Origin: Coleofasciculus sp. S288
GTDB taxonomy: Bacteria > Cyanobacteriota > Cyanobacteriia > Cyanobacteriales > Coleofasciculaceae
Assembly: GCA_020216575.1 (NCBI GenBank)
Contig: JAIUYC010000220.1
Location: 1 to 6,662 of the forward strand
Length of the DNA stretch: 6,662 nucleotides
Reading direction: 5' to 3'
Shown here: piece by piece, positions 1 to 6,049 of the stretch
How positions within the stretch are numbered: the stretch's first letter is position 1
How the letters are laid out: the number at the start of each line of letters is the position of its first letter
Made by a program: the position numbers and the translations under genes
Notes under the pieces: generated by a model
Seen by the model: the letters and a program-made list of their open reading frames with translations, nothing else
Told to the model about the DNA's origin: nothing
Database searches by the model: none

Positions 1-40
1 GTCAGTTACTTTTGCCGCGATGCAATAGTAGAGCCTTTCT

Positions 41-814
41 TCAAAACCGATCCTTCATGCCCCGCAACCGCGCAAAGGTTTGCACGGCGTCTTGGGATTT
101 AACAGCAGCCTGGAGTGCGGGTTCCTCCCAGCGCAAAAAAGGATTGGTGCGCTTTTCAACACCCATCTGAGACGGTACGGTTGCGTTGGAGTGACGGCGA
201 GCCTCTTGAACTTCAGCATAGCGAGTTTGTAAGTCTGGGTTCTCGGCATCTACCGTCAGGGCAAATTGCAGATTTTTCAGTGTGTACTCGTGAGCACACC
301 AGACTCGCGTGTTATCAGGCAATGTCCGTAGTTTACTCAACGAGTCCACCATTTCGGTCGGCGTTCCCTCAAAAAGCCTGCCGCAACCGCCTGCAAATAG
401 CGTATCACCACAGAATAACTCGCCCGGTTCACCCTTCACGACGGGAGGAAAATAGTAGGCGATATGCCCACTGGTATGTCCGGGAACGAATAAGACTTCA
501 CCAATTCTATCGGCAAACTCAACGCGATCGCCTTCCTGCAAAAACACCTGTTGTCCGGGAATTCTACCGCGATCGCAAACTCCCCCATAAATGCGAACTT
601 CTGGAAACTGCTGCATCAGCTTCTGATTGCCGCCGACATGATCCGCGTGATGGTGAGTATTAAAAATCGCCACCAATTCGGCATCCAGTTCTTCTAGACG
701 CCGCAGTACTGGCTGAGCGTCTGCTGGATCTACCACAGCAGCAACGTTCTGCTGGGGGTCGTGTAGCAAAAAGATGTAATTATCTGACAACGCTGGAAGA
801 AGGGTTACCTGCAT
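41..814 (-). CDS. gloB: Hydroxyacylglutathione hydrolase (glyoxalase II)
   Basis: This cytoplasmic enzyme hydrolyses S-D-lactoylglutathione to D-lactate and glutathione, the second step of methylglyoxal detoxification. It is a metallo-beta-lactamase-fold protein of 257 residues, the usual family length. The dinuclear metal site is complete: THHHADH at residues 53-59 (H54, H56, D58, H59), H113 in the VPGHTSGH segment, bridging D137 in FCGDTLF, and H175 in CAHEY. The glyoxalase II substrate segment CGRLFEGT follows at 144-151. The C-terminal glutathione-binding domain carries the characteristic TNPFLR at 223-228, which separates it from generic metallo-hydrolases. The ATG start is supported by AGGAGG nine bases upstream and by an N-terminus ([13 protein letters not shown]) typical of the family. 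The gene stands alone, divergent from the small gene at 986. The stop codon is at 41-43 and nothing recognisable lies between it and the window edge. Confidence 0.96.
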   Translation of the reverse strand: MQVTLLPALSDNYIFLLHDPQQNVAAVVDPADAQPVLRRLEELDAELVAIFNTHHHADHVGGNQKLMQQFPEVRIYGGVCDRGRIPGQQVFLQEGDRVEFADRIGEVLFVPGHTSGHIAYYFPPVVKGEPGELFCGDTLFAGGCGRLFEGTPTEMVDSLSKLRTLPDNTRVWCAHEYTLKNLQFALTVDAENPDLQTRYAEVQEARRHSNATVPSQMGVEKRTNPFLRWEEPALQAAVKSQDAVQTFARLRGMKDRF

Positions 815-823
815 GGGACACTG

Positions 824-829
824 CCTCCT
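824..829 (-). promoter_or_regulatory. Ribosome binding site of gloB
   Basis: Read on the minus strand this is AGGAGG, a full match to the Shine-Dalgarno core, nine bases before the gloB ATG. It fixes the start codon at 812-814. It is the strongest ribosome binding site in the window. Confidence 0.85.
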
Positions 830-856
830 CTTGCGAGTCTTCTAGTGGAGCGCATA

Positions 857-885
857 ATTTTACAATTTCTTCACGGTACTATCAA
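857..885 (-). promoter_or_regulatory. Sigma-70-type promoter of gloB
   Basis: On the minus strand there is a -35 box TTGATA (880-885), a spacer of exactly 17 bases (863-879), and a -10 box TAAAAT (857-862). Each box matches the consensus at five of six positions. Transcription would start near position 850, giving a leader of roughly 35 bases that contains the AGGAGG site. The -35 box forms one arm of a palindrome (880-894), so this promoter could be controlled by a repressor. Assignment rests on consensus matching only. Confidence 0.6.
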
Positions 886-894
886 AATTTGATA
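880..894. repeat. Perfect palindrome, candidate operator
   Basis: TATCAAA and TTTGATA are perfect inverted copies on either side of a single central A. The left arm holds the minus-strand -35 box of gloB. The right arm puts an identical TTGATA on the plus strand, facing the gene at 986, but I found no -10 box at the right distance for it. A dimeric regulator bound here would block gloB transcription. The sequence is AT-rich, so chance formation is possible and no known regulator is assigned. Confidence 0.4.
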
Positions 895-950
895 CGGATG
901 CCAACCCAAAGAAAAAGAAGATAAGTTTAAATAGACCATTCAGACCAAAA

Positions 951-970
951 CCTCTGGACGAAACCTGAGG
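951..970 (+). repeat. Imperfect hairpin upstream of the 68-residue gene
   Basis: CCTC (951-954) pairs with GAGG (967-970) and GG (956-957) pairs with CC (964-965), with a T-T mismatch between them and a six-base loop, ACGAAA. The GAGG arm is the only Shine-Dalgarno-like sequence before the ATG at 986, and at 15 bases it is rather far away. If the stem forms in the transcript it would hide that site. The stem is short and the effect is speculative. Confidence 0.25.
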
Positions 971-985
971 ATTGACTAACCATCT

Positions 986-1192
986 ATGGCATCAACACCT
1001 CAGCGTCAATCAAACCCGAACCTTCAGCTGCTGATAGAGCAAATTCTTGCAATGGGTCAACTCAGCCGTCAAGAGTATCTTCAACTGACAACAGCTATCC
1101 TCTCTGACTACAATGTTACCGACGAACAACGTCGCCAAATTAATTTGATCTTTGATGAGGTTCAGACGGGTCGATTGAAGGTAGTTGACTAG
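986..1192 (+). CDS. Small conserved-looking protein of unknown function (68 aa)
   Basis: The product is a 68-residue soluble, acidic protein with no signal peptide, membrane segment or cysteine. Residues 1-11 are polar and probably disordered. Residues 12-23 (NLQLLIEQILAM) and 28-40 (RQEYLQLTTAILS) look like amphipathic helices. A turn at 41-45 leads into a third helix (DEQRRQINLIFDEVQTG), and the protein ends in RLKVVD. From memory, short proteins with the pattern 'SRQE-LQL--AIL---DE-RRQIN--FD--QTGRLK--D' are widespread in cyanobacteria, but I know of no assigned function and could not search. The ATG is the only reasonable start; its ribosome binding site is poor (GAGG, 15 bases away). The coherent helical pattern supports a real gene. 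It is divergent from gloB and has no close downstream partner: galE begins 219 bases later. Confidence 0.75.
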   Translation: MASTPQRQSNPNLQLLIEQILAMGQLSRQEYLQLTTAILSDYNVTDEQRRQINLIFDEVQTGRLKVVD

Positions 1193-1303
1193 CGACGCGC
1201 TCAAACTCAGCTAAGTCCAACACCAGACTCAGGTTGATGCATCGGCACTGGCACGCTCACATTTCCTAATCAGGCGTTCTTGCAATTTTTCTATTAAGAC
1301 TGG

Positions 1304-1321
1304 ATCGTCGAAAGCGACGAT
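1304..1321. repeat. Short perfect hairpin between the small gene and galE
   Basis: ATCGTCG (1304-1310) and CGACGAT (1315-1321) form a 7-bp perfect stem closing an AAAG loop. The bases that follow on either strand are not a run of T, so it does not qualify as a standard intrinsic terminator. It could be a weak terminator of the upstream gene, a transcript-stability element or chance. Confidence 0.4.
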
Positions 1322-1397
1322 ATCTAAAATTATGCCTAATTAAGGTAGTCCACAATCAGGATTACCAGGTGATTGCCGTGAAGGAAACAGTAGCGAG

Positions 1398-1402
1398 TAA
1401 GG
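1398..1402 (+). promoter_or_regulatory. Ribosome binding site deciding the GTG start of galE
   Basis: TAAGG lies nine bases before the GTG at 1412 and matches the 5' part of the Shine-Dalgarno sequence. No in-frame ATG exists between here and the NAD-binding motif, so this site supports the GTG start. Confidence 0.5.
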
Positions 1403-1411
1403 TATTTTAAA

Positions 1412-2413
1412 GTGTCACCAGCCAAAGCAACAATTCTAGTGACGGGGGGGGCAGGATACATTGGCTCCCATGCTTCATTAGCCCTACAACGCGCAGGTTA
1501 CGAAGTCGTAGTCTTGGACAATTTAGTCTACGGCCATCGAGACTTTGTCGAGACAGTTTTACAGACAGAACTAATTGTTGGCGATTTGGAGGATCGGGCG
1601 TTACTCGATCGCTTATTTACCAACCATAAGATCGATGCCGTCATGCATTTTGCTGCTTATGCTTATGTAGGGGAGTCAATTGCCTATCCAGCCAAGTATT
1701 ATCGCAACAACGTCGTCGGTACTTTAACGTTGTTAGAGGCGATGATGGCAGCATCGGTCAAGAAAATTGTATTTTCCTCTACTTGTGCCACTTATGGTGT
1801 AGCCGAATCGGTTCCGATTTCTGAAGATCATTCCCAGAACCCAATCAATCCCTATGGCGCAAGTAAATTGATGGTAGAGCGGATTCTCTCCGATTTCGAT
1901 GCCGCCTATGGAGTGAAGTCGGTTCGCTTCCGTTACTTTAATGCGGCAGGTGCAGATCCAGATGGATTGTTAGGCGAAGACCATACACCAGAACCCCATC
2001 TCATTCCACTAGTCCTCCTGACTGCTTTAGGAAAACGAGAATCCATCTCAATTTTAGGGACAGACTACCCCACCCCAGACGGCACCTGTATTCGGGACTT
2101 TATTCATGTTACCGACCTTGCTACAGCTCATGTTTTGGGTTTGGAATACTTGTTGCAAGGGGGTGAGAGTGACGTTTTTAATCTCGGCAATAGCAATGGC
2201 TTTTCTATCAAACAAGTGATTGAAACCGTTAGGGCAGTGACGGGACGAGAAATTAAGGTTGTAGAGAGCGATCGCCGTCCCGGAGATCCGCCTGTTTTAG
2301 TGGGAGGGAGCGACAAAGCGAGAAAAGTTTTGGGTTGGGTTCCCCAATATTCCAACCTCAGTGACATTCTCTCCCATGCTTGGCAGTGGCATCAAAAACG
2401 CCATGGAGAGTAA
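1412..2413 (+). CDS. galE: UDP-glucose 4-epimerase
   Basis: This enzyme interconverts UDP-glucose and UDP-galactose using tightly bound NAD, supplying galactosyl donors for polysaccharide and galactolipid synthesis in the cytoplasm. It is an extended short-chain dehydrogenase of 333 residues, close to the 338 of the E. coli enzyme. Visible motifs are the NAD-binding TGGAGYIGSH (11-20), FSSTCATYG (121-129), the catalytic YGASK (Y148, K152), FRYFNAAGADP (173-183) and RDFIHVTDLA (228-237), all in GalE order. T124 stands where E. coli has S124, a common variant. L296 aligns with the E. coli gatekeeper Y299. The start is GTG; TAAGG nine bases upstream and the position of the Rossmann motif support it. 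It probably feeds the glycosyltransferase genes downstream, although the 165-base gap leaves co-transcription uncertain. Activity on GalNAc substrates or another UDP-sugar is possible. Confidence 0.93.
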   Translation: MSPAKATILVTGGAGYIGSHASLALQRAGYEVVVLDNLVYGHRDFVETVLQTELIVGDLEDRALLDRLFTNHKIDAVMHFAAYAYVGESIAYPAKYYRNNVVGTLTLLEAMMAASVKKIVFSSTCATYGVAESVPISEDHSQNPINPYGASKLMVERILSDFDAAYGVKSVRFRYFNAAGADPDGLLGEDHTPEPHLIPLVLLTALGKRESISILGTDYPTPDGTCIRDFIHVTDLATAHVLGLEYLLQGGESDVFNLGNSNGFSIKQVIETVRAVTGREIKVVESDRRPGDPPVLVGGSDKARKVLGWVPQYSNLSDILSHAWQWHQKRHGE

Positions 2414-2543
2414 GCCAAGCCAATTAAGCCGTTAAAGACTTGCATCGGCTCGTCTAGGTTCCCGAAATCCTAGTCATCGGACTTGTTTATTTTCAACACC
2501 CAACTATTTATCGACATCTGGGTGCATCAAAGGCTAGCTTTAT

Positions 2544-2559
2544 CTTAGGTCTTCCTAAG
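2544..2559 (+). repeat. Hairpin just upstream of the GT2 ribosome binding site
   Basis: CTTAGG (2544-2549) and CCTAAG (2554-2559) form a perfect 6-bp stem with a TCTT loop. The stem ends three bases before the GAGGA ribosome binding site of the gene at 2579. In a transcript it would sit beside the ribosome landing site and could affect translation or mRNA stability. It is not followed by a T run, so it is not a terminator. Confidence 0.4.
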
Positions 2560-2562
2560 CAA

Positions 2563-2567
2563 GAGGA
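2563..2567 (+). promoter_or_regulatory. Ribosome binding site of the GT2 gene
   Basis: GAGGA, within AAGAGGA, lies 11 bases before the ATG at 2579. The spacing is slightly long but acceptable and supports that start. Confidence 0.6.
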
Positions 2568-2578
2568 ATAATTTAAAC

Positions 2579-3592
2579 ATGCCCCCAGTTGTCTCAATTA
2601 TTGTTAATTGTTTTAATCAAGGTCGCTATCTCGAACGCTCAGTCAAAAGTGTTCTTGGCCAAACATTCACCGACCTTGAATGTATTATTGTGGATGATGG
2701 GTCAACCGACCATACTCGTCAAGTCGCGGAGCATTTGATGACTCTAGATTCGCGAGTAAAATATTTCTATAAGGAAAATGGTGGACTCCCATCAGCACGC
2801 AATTTTGGAATTCAACAGGCACAAGGCGAATGGATTCAGTGCCTAGATGCAGATGATTGGATTCACGAGGATAAAACGAGATTTCAGCTAGAACATTTGC
2901 ATGGAATAGACGCCACTCAAGACATTGTCTTTTATTCCGACTACGAGCGAGTATTTATCGGTGCGGATGAAACGATCGTTGACCGACAAAAGAATGTTAT
3001 TGGTTCTTTAACCAAAGATGAGTTAATTCAACGCATCCTCACTCCCGATGTTTGGGCAGCTTCCCCTCATCCAGTCCTTCAGCAAGCTATGCTGATGAAA
3101 AAAAGTGCTGTTAGCAAAAGTAAATTTCCCGAACATCTCAAAGCTCTTGGGGATAGATACTTTGCCCTAGATCTTGTGGCTAAAGATGTGAAGTTCATTT
3201 ACACTCCCCTTGTTGGAGCATTTTACACTAAACATCAATCTAATAGAACTAATAATTGGAAGTATATGGAAAATTATTACATATCATTTTATGAAGAGGT
3301 CAAAAAAAATCATAAAGACCTGCTTTCCTTGTGTCAGCCATCTCTAGAACGTCTTGTTAATGAAACGGTTAGAGAAAAAACGAGAGATCATTTTGAACGA
3401 TTGCTCCATTTAATTCAATTTCCTATTTATTTATTTGATATAAAAATCAGGATTAATAATATAGCTTCCTTGAAAAATGCCTATGGGATGAGGCTGGTTC
3501 TCCCCAATTTTTTACTCTATGATAAATACCGAGGGCCACGTTCAAAGAAAGTAATAGCTATAATTTTGAAATTGATTAGAGCGGGACAATAG
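2579..3592 (+). CDS. Family 2 glycosyltransferase (GT-A fold)
   Basis: This is an inverting nucleotide-sugar-dependent glycosyltransferase, expected to act on the cytoplasmic side of the membrane and add one sugar to a growing saccharide. The GT-A domain begins at once with VSIIVNCFNQGRYL (5-18). VDDGSTD (38-44) binds the nucleotide, ENGGLPSARNFGI (66-78) is the conserved nucleotide-sugar loop, and LDADD (89-93) contains the metal-binding DXD. D192 in ALGDRYFALDL (189-199) occupies the place of the usual ED catalytic-base motif. The region after about residue 225 is poorly conserved, rich in Asn, Lys and Ile, and ends in a basic tail. No membrane segment is evident, so it is a soluble or peripheral enzyme. 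Donor and acceptor cannot be read from sequence. Its stop is 81 bases from the next listed start, in the same frame, with no further stop between them. Base composition becomes clearly more AT-rich in the last third. Confidence 0.93.
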   Translation: MPPVVSIIVNCFNQGRYLERSVKSVLGQTFTDLECIIVDDGSTDHTRQVAEHLMTLDSRVKYFYKENGGLPSARNFGIQQAQGEWIQCLDADDWIHEDKTRFQLEHLHGIDATQDIVFYSDYERVFIGADETIVDRQKNVIGSLTKDELIQRILTPDVWAASPHPVLQQAMLMKKSAVSKSKFPEHLKALGDRYFALDLVAKDVKFIYTPLVGAFYTKHQSNRTNNWKYMENYYISFYEEVKKNHKDLLSLCQPSLERLVNETVREKTRDHFERLLHLIQFPIYLFDIKIRINNIASLKNAYGMRLVLPNFLLYDKYRGPRSKKVIAIILKLIRAGQ

Positions 3593-3610
3593 CAGATTTT
3601 TTATTTTAGG

Positions 3611-3634
3611 TTTCAGTTATTTGAAGGACTGAAA
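3611..3634 (+). repeat. Intercistronic hairpin between the GT2 and GT-B-like genes
   Basis: TTTCAGT (3611-3617) and ACTGAAA (3628-3634) form a perfect 7-bp stem with a 10-base loop. What follows is A-rich, not T-rich, so it should not terminate plus-strand transcription. A role in uncoupling translation or setting a processing point between two cistrons is possible but unproven. Confidence 0.35.
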
Positions 3635-3673
3635 ATTAAAAGAATACAGGTTGGCTCCCTAAAAGTTCATGAG

Positions 3674-4849
3674 TTGAATGTCCAGTCAGGTATAACTATC
3701 TATTTTACGAAGTTTATGCGCGATCGGTTGCCATCAGTCTATTTTTATATTCCAGAAAGTGATTGGCCTGCTGACTACATACCGCAGAGTCCTGAAACTT
3801 ACTGGCAGTGGATGAAATCCAGGTATGAAATGTCAGAGAGTAATCAGATGTACAAATACTTGGGCAAATATAATTGGACGTTGCAAGCTTATCTTTACCT
3901 CAAAGCTGATGGCTTTCCCTGCGAACTGACAAACACTCTGCCTGAGGAAGGAATCGTCTTGTCGCACCGGAACTTCCTTCCCTTCCATCTTCAACCAAAG
4001 CCAAGATTACTCCTTGTTTGTATTAAGGCTGACTATGAGCAACATCCCTACGCACAGCTTCACATTGTGCAAAACCCGCAGGAGACAAAGACGATAAGGG
4101 ATAGCTACTACATACCAAATTGGCCGCAGCCAGGGTTGCTTCCTCGAAATCCGGGACGAGGTGACAGATTTGAAAACATTGCCTTTTTTGGTATAGAAAA
4201 GAACTTAGCGCCGGAACTGAGGGATTTGTCTTGGCAGGAACAACTCAAAGCCTTGGGGTTGCGTTGGCAGGTAGTGAGTCGTGCTCACTGGAATGATTAT
4301 AGAGATGTTGACGCAATCTTAGCCGTGCGAAACTTTTGTGAGCAAGAGAGTTACAGTTGGAAACCAGCTACAAAGCTGTACAATGCTTGGCACGCGGACG
4401 TACCCGCAATTTTGGCTCGTGAGTCTGCATTTCAAGCCGAACGAAAGAGTGAGCTAGACTATCTGGAAGTGACTTCTTTGAACGACGCAATTTTGGCTCT
4501 CAAGCGCCTTCGTGACGATCTACAGTTACGTCATGCCATGGTAGAAAATGGTCGAGTCCGTGCGGAAGAAACTAAACCGGCGAAACTTGTCAGTCAGTGG
4601 CACAACTTTATAACAGACGTAGCAGTTCCAGCTTACGATCGCTGGTGTAAAGCATCAAGCTGGAATAAGCACAGCTACGTTGCCCACTGTTACCTGAAGA
4701 TTCAAGAGAATTATCTACAACCCCTTTATGAACATGATCGCAAACATGAAAGCAAACAACAGATAGGTTTTCAAGAGAGGGTAATTATTTCAATGATGCA
4801 GGTCTCCAGGACAGTTAACAGGAAAGTTGAACGACTACTCAGAAAATGA
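3674..4849 (+). CDS. Uncharacterised probable GT-B-fold glycosyltransferase
   Basis: No firm family can be named. The layout suggests a two-domain GT-B enzyme. An N-terminal alpha/beta region (about 21-150) starts with VYFYIPESDWP (22-32) and includes RLLLVCIKAD (111-120). A second domain opens with RFENIAFFGIEKNL (165-178), a position typical of the inter-domain strand. KPATKLYNAWHADVPAIL (230-247), then ERKSELDYLEV (256-266) and an ALKRL--D helix (275-282), resemble the donor-binding end of GT-B enzymes, where 'K--N-W--G-P-I' and a downstream acidic residue hold the sugar nucleotide. The last 90 residues are aromatic and basic and end in RTVNRKVERLLRK, possibly membrane-associating. The outer start is a TTG at 3674 with no ribosome binding site. 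An ATG at 3716 (MRDRLPSVYFY) gives a 377-residue protein and may be the true start. The stop overlaps the next ATG by four bases, so it belongs to the same operon. Confidence 0.72.
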   Translation: MNVQSGITIYFTKFMRDRLPSVYFYIPESDWPADYIPQSPETYWQWMKSRYEMSESNQMYKYLGKYNWTLQAYLYLKADGFPCELTNTLPEEGIVLSHRNFLPFHLQPKPRLLLVCIKADYEQHPYAQLHIVQNPQETKTIRDSYYIPNWPQPGLLPRNPGRGDRFENIAFFGIEKNLAPELRDLSWQEQLKALGLRWQVVSRAHWNDYRDVDAILAVRNFCEQESYSWKPATKLYNAWHADVPAILARESAFQAERKSELDYLEVTSLNDAILALKRLRDDLQLRHAMVENGRVRAEETKPAKLVSQWHNFITDVAVPAYDRWCKASSWNKHSYVAHCYLKIQENYLQPLYEHDRKHESKQQIGFQERVIISMMQVSRTVNRKVERLLRK

Positions 4850-6000
4850 AAGTTTCATTAGTTGTTAGCGATTTATCGGGTGGCGGAGCAGTTAGGGCGT
4901 TTTTGTTAGGTCAAGTTCTCAAGAAGCTAGCCTATGACGTAGAAATAGTTGGCTTTTTATTCGGTAAAGACTTGTATGCCATTCCTCCTGATAATATTCC
5001 GATTGTTTCAATACCAGGGAAGAACTATCCAGAGTTTTTGCTGGCCGCTCAAACCGCGTTAAAGAAAATCGACGGGGATATCATTTATGCAGTCAAGCCA
5101 AAGCCAACGAGTTTTGGTGTATCTTTGCTCAGGAAACTTCAAACCAAACGCCCTGTCCTTGTAGATATGGATGACTGGGAACTCAGTTGGTACGGAGGAG
5201 ATAAATGGAAGTATCGTTTCGCTCCTAAGAAATTTTATCGAGATATTTTCAAAGAAAACGGTCAATTGAGAGAACCCGATTATCCCCTATATGTTAAGTG
5301 GATGGAAAAACTTGTGCCTCGTGCGGATGCCGTTACCATAGACACTCAGTTCTTGAAACAACGTTTTGGGGGAATGTATCTGCCGAACGGCAAAGACACA
5401 GACCTATTCAATCCTGATAAGTATGATCCTGAGGTCAGTCGAGAACAGTGTGGTCTATCTGGATATCGAATTTTAATGTTTCCTGGAGCGCCCCGACCTC
5501 ACAAAGGGGTTGAAGATGTTTTAATGGCGCTAGAGCGGTTGAATGAGCCAGACTTAAGATTAGTGATTGTGGGGGGGAGTCCCTATGATGACTACGATAA
5601 TCAACTGATGCAACGCTGGGGGCGCTGGATTATTAAGTTACCAAAGTCTCCTGTTGAAAAGATGCCTGAGGTGGTTTCTGCGGCTCATGTGGTAGTTGTG
5701 CCTCAGAGAGATACACTTACTGCTCACGCTCAATTTCCACTCAAGCTAACGGATGGGATGGCAATGGCTAAACCCGTTTTATCGACACGGGTTGGTGATA
5801 TACCGGAAATTTTAGAGGAGACGGGCTATGTGGTCGATCCGGGTTCTCCAGAACAGCTTGCAGAAAAGATTCAAGAGATATTCCAAAATCTGGATGCTGC
5901 CAATGCTCTTGGTATCAAAGCAAGAGAGCGCTGTGTCAAACTGTATAGTACAGATACAATGGCAGCGATTCTCTCAGAAGTTATCGCCAGTCTTCAATAA
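4846..6000 (+). CDS. GT4 family glycosyltransferase (GT-B fold)
   Basis: This is a retaining nucleotide-sugar glycosyltransferase of the GT4 type, probably at the inner face of the membrane. The N-terminal domain opens with VSLVVSDLSGGGAVRAFLLGQVL (3-25), the usual glycine-rich acceptor loop, and contains LVDMDDWELSW (105-115), seen in many surface-polysaccharide enzymes. The C-terminal domain has ILMFPGAPRPHKGVEDVLMAL (209-229, with the phosphate-binding K220), LVIVGG (239-244), VVVVPQ (282-287), and the donor-sugar segment FPLKLTDGMAMAKPVLSTRVGDIPEIL (297-323). In the EX7E motif the second Glu is replaced by D303 and the first is absent, as in the 'FP-KL-E-MA' subgroup. Length (384) is normal. 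The ATG lies inside the stop of the preceding gene (ATGA) and has no good ribosome binding site, so translation is probably coupled to it. Sugar specificity is unknown. Confidence 0.92.
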   Translation: MKVSLVVSDLSGGGAVRAFLLGQVLKKLAYDVEIVGFLFGKDLYAIPPDNIPIVSIPGKNYPEFLLAAQTALKKIDGDIIYAVKPKPTSFGVSLLRKLQTKRPVLVDMDDWELSWYGGDKWKYRFAPKKFYRDIFKENGQLREPDYPLYVKWMEKLVPRADAVTIDTQFLKQRFGGMYLPNGKDTDLFNPDKYDPEVSREQCGLSGYRILMFPGAPRPHKGVEDVLMALERLNEPDLRLVIVGGSPYDDYDNQLMQRWGRWIIKLPKSPVEKMPEVVSAAHVVVVPQRDTLTAHAQFPLKLTDGMAMAKPVLSTRVGDIPEILEETGYVVDPGSPEQLAEKIQEIFQNLDAANALGIKARERCVKLYSTDTMAAILSEVIASLQ

Positions 6001-6038
6001 GCAAGTTCGTTTCACGCCTCCGCATTTCAATAAATAGC

Positions 6039-6042
6039 AGGA
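6039..6042 (+). promoter_or_regulatory. Ribosome binding site of the ABC exporter gene
   Basis: AGGA lies seven bases before the ATG at 6050, within the 49-base spacer after the GT4 gene. It supports this start for the truncated exporter gene. Confidence 0.6.
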
Positions 6043-6049
6043 AATCCGT

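Larger units (their letters stand above)
1193..1411. other. Intergenic region between the small gene and galE
   Basis: This 219-base stretch contains no credible gene. It holds a 7-bp hairpin at 1304-1321 and the galE ribosome binding site near its end. A TAAAAT at 1325-1330 resembles a -10 box but has no acceptable -35 box 16-18 bases before it, so I do not call a promoter. The galE promoter is expected somewhere here. Confidence 0.5.

Noticed and set aside
115..663. A 182-codon plus-strand open frame opposite gloB
   Set aside because: It lies wholly antisense to a gene with all catalytic motifs intact. Its product is rich in Arg, Ser and His with no recognisable domain, as expected of a shadow frame.
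876..895. GTA...TAC around the gloB palindrome, considered as an NtcA site
   Set aside because: The spacing between GTA and TAC is 14 bases, not the eight required for an NtcA box.
1237..1269. A 10-codon His-rich open frame (MHRHWHAHIS) upstream of galE, considered as a leader peptide
   Set aside because: It has no properly spaced ribosome binding site and no attenuator pair of hairpins downstream. galE has no known link to histidine supply, and four His codons in ten can arise by chance.
2454..2490. Possible terminator after galE: CTAGG/CCTAG with a 10-base loop, then TTTATTTT further on
   Set aside because: The stem is only 5 bp with a large loop, and more than ten bases separate it from the T-rich stretch. 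This is too weak to call as an intrinsic terminator.
2483..2510. Possible promoter for the GT2 gene: TTGTTT, 16 bases, TATTTA
   Set aside because: The -10 element matches the consensus at only three of six positions. The region is AT-rich enough to produce such pairs by chance.
5059..5265. A 68-codon minus-strand open frame inside the GT4 gene
   Set aside because: It is antisense to conserved GT4 sequence and has no independent support.
5828..6037. A 69-codon open frame overlapping the end of the GT4 gene
   Set aside because: Most of it is an alternative frame of the intact GT4 coding sequence, with no ribosome binding site or recognisable product.
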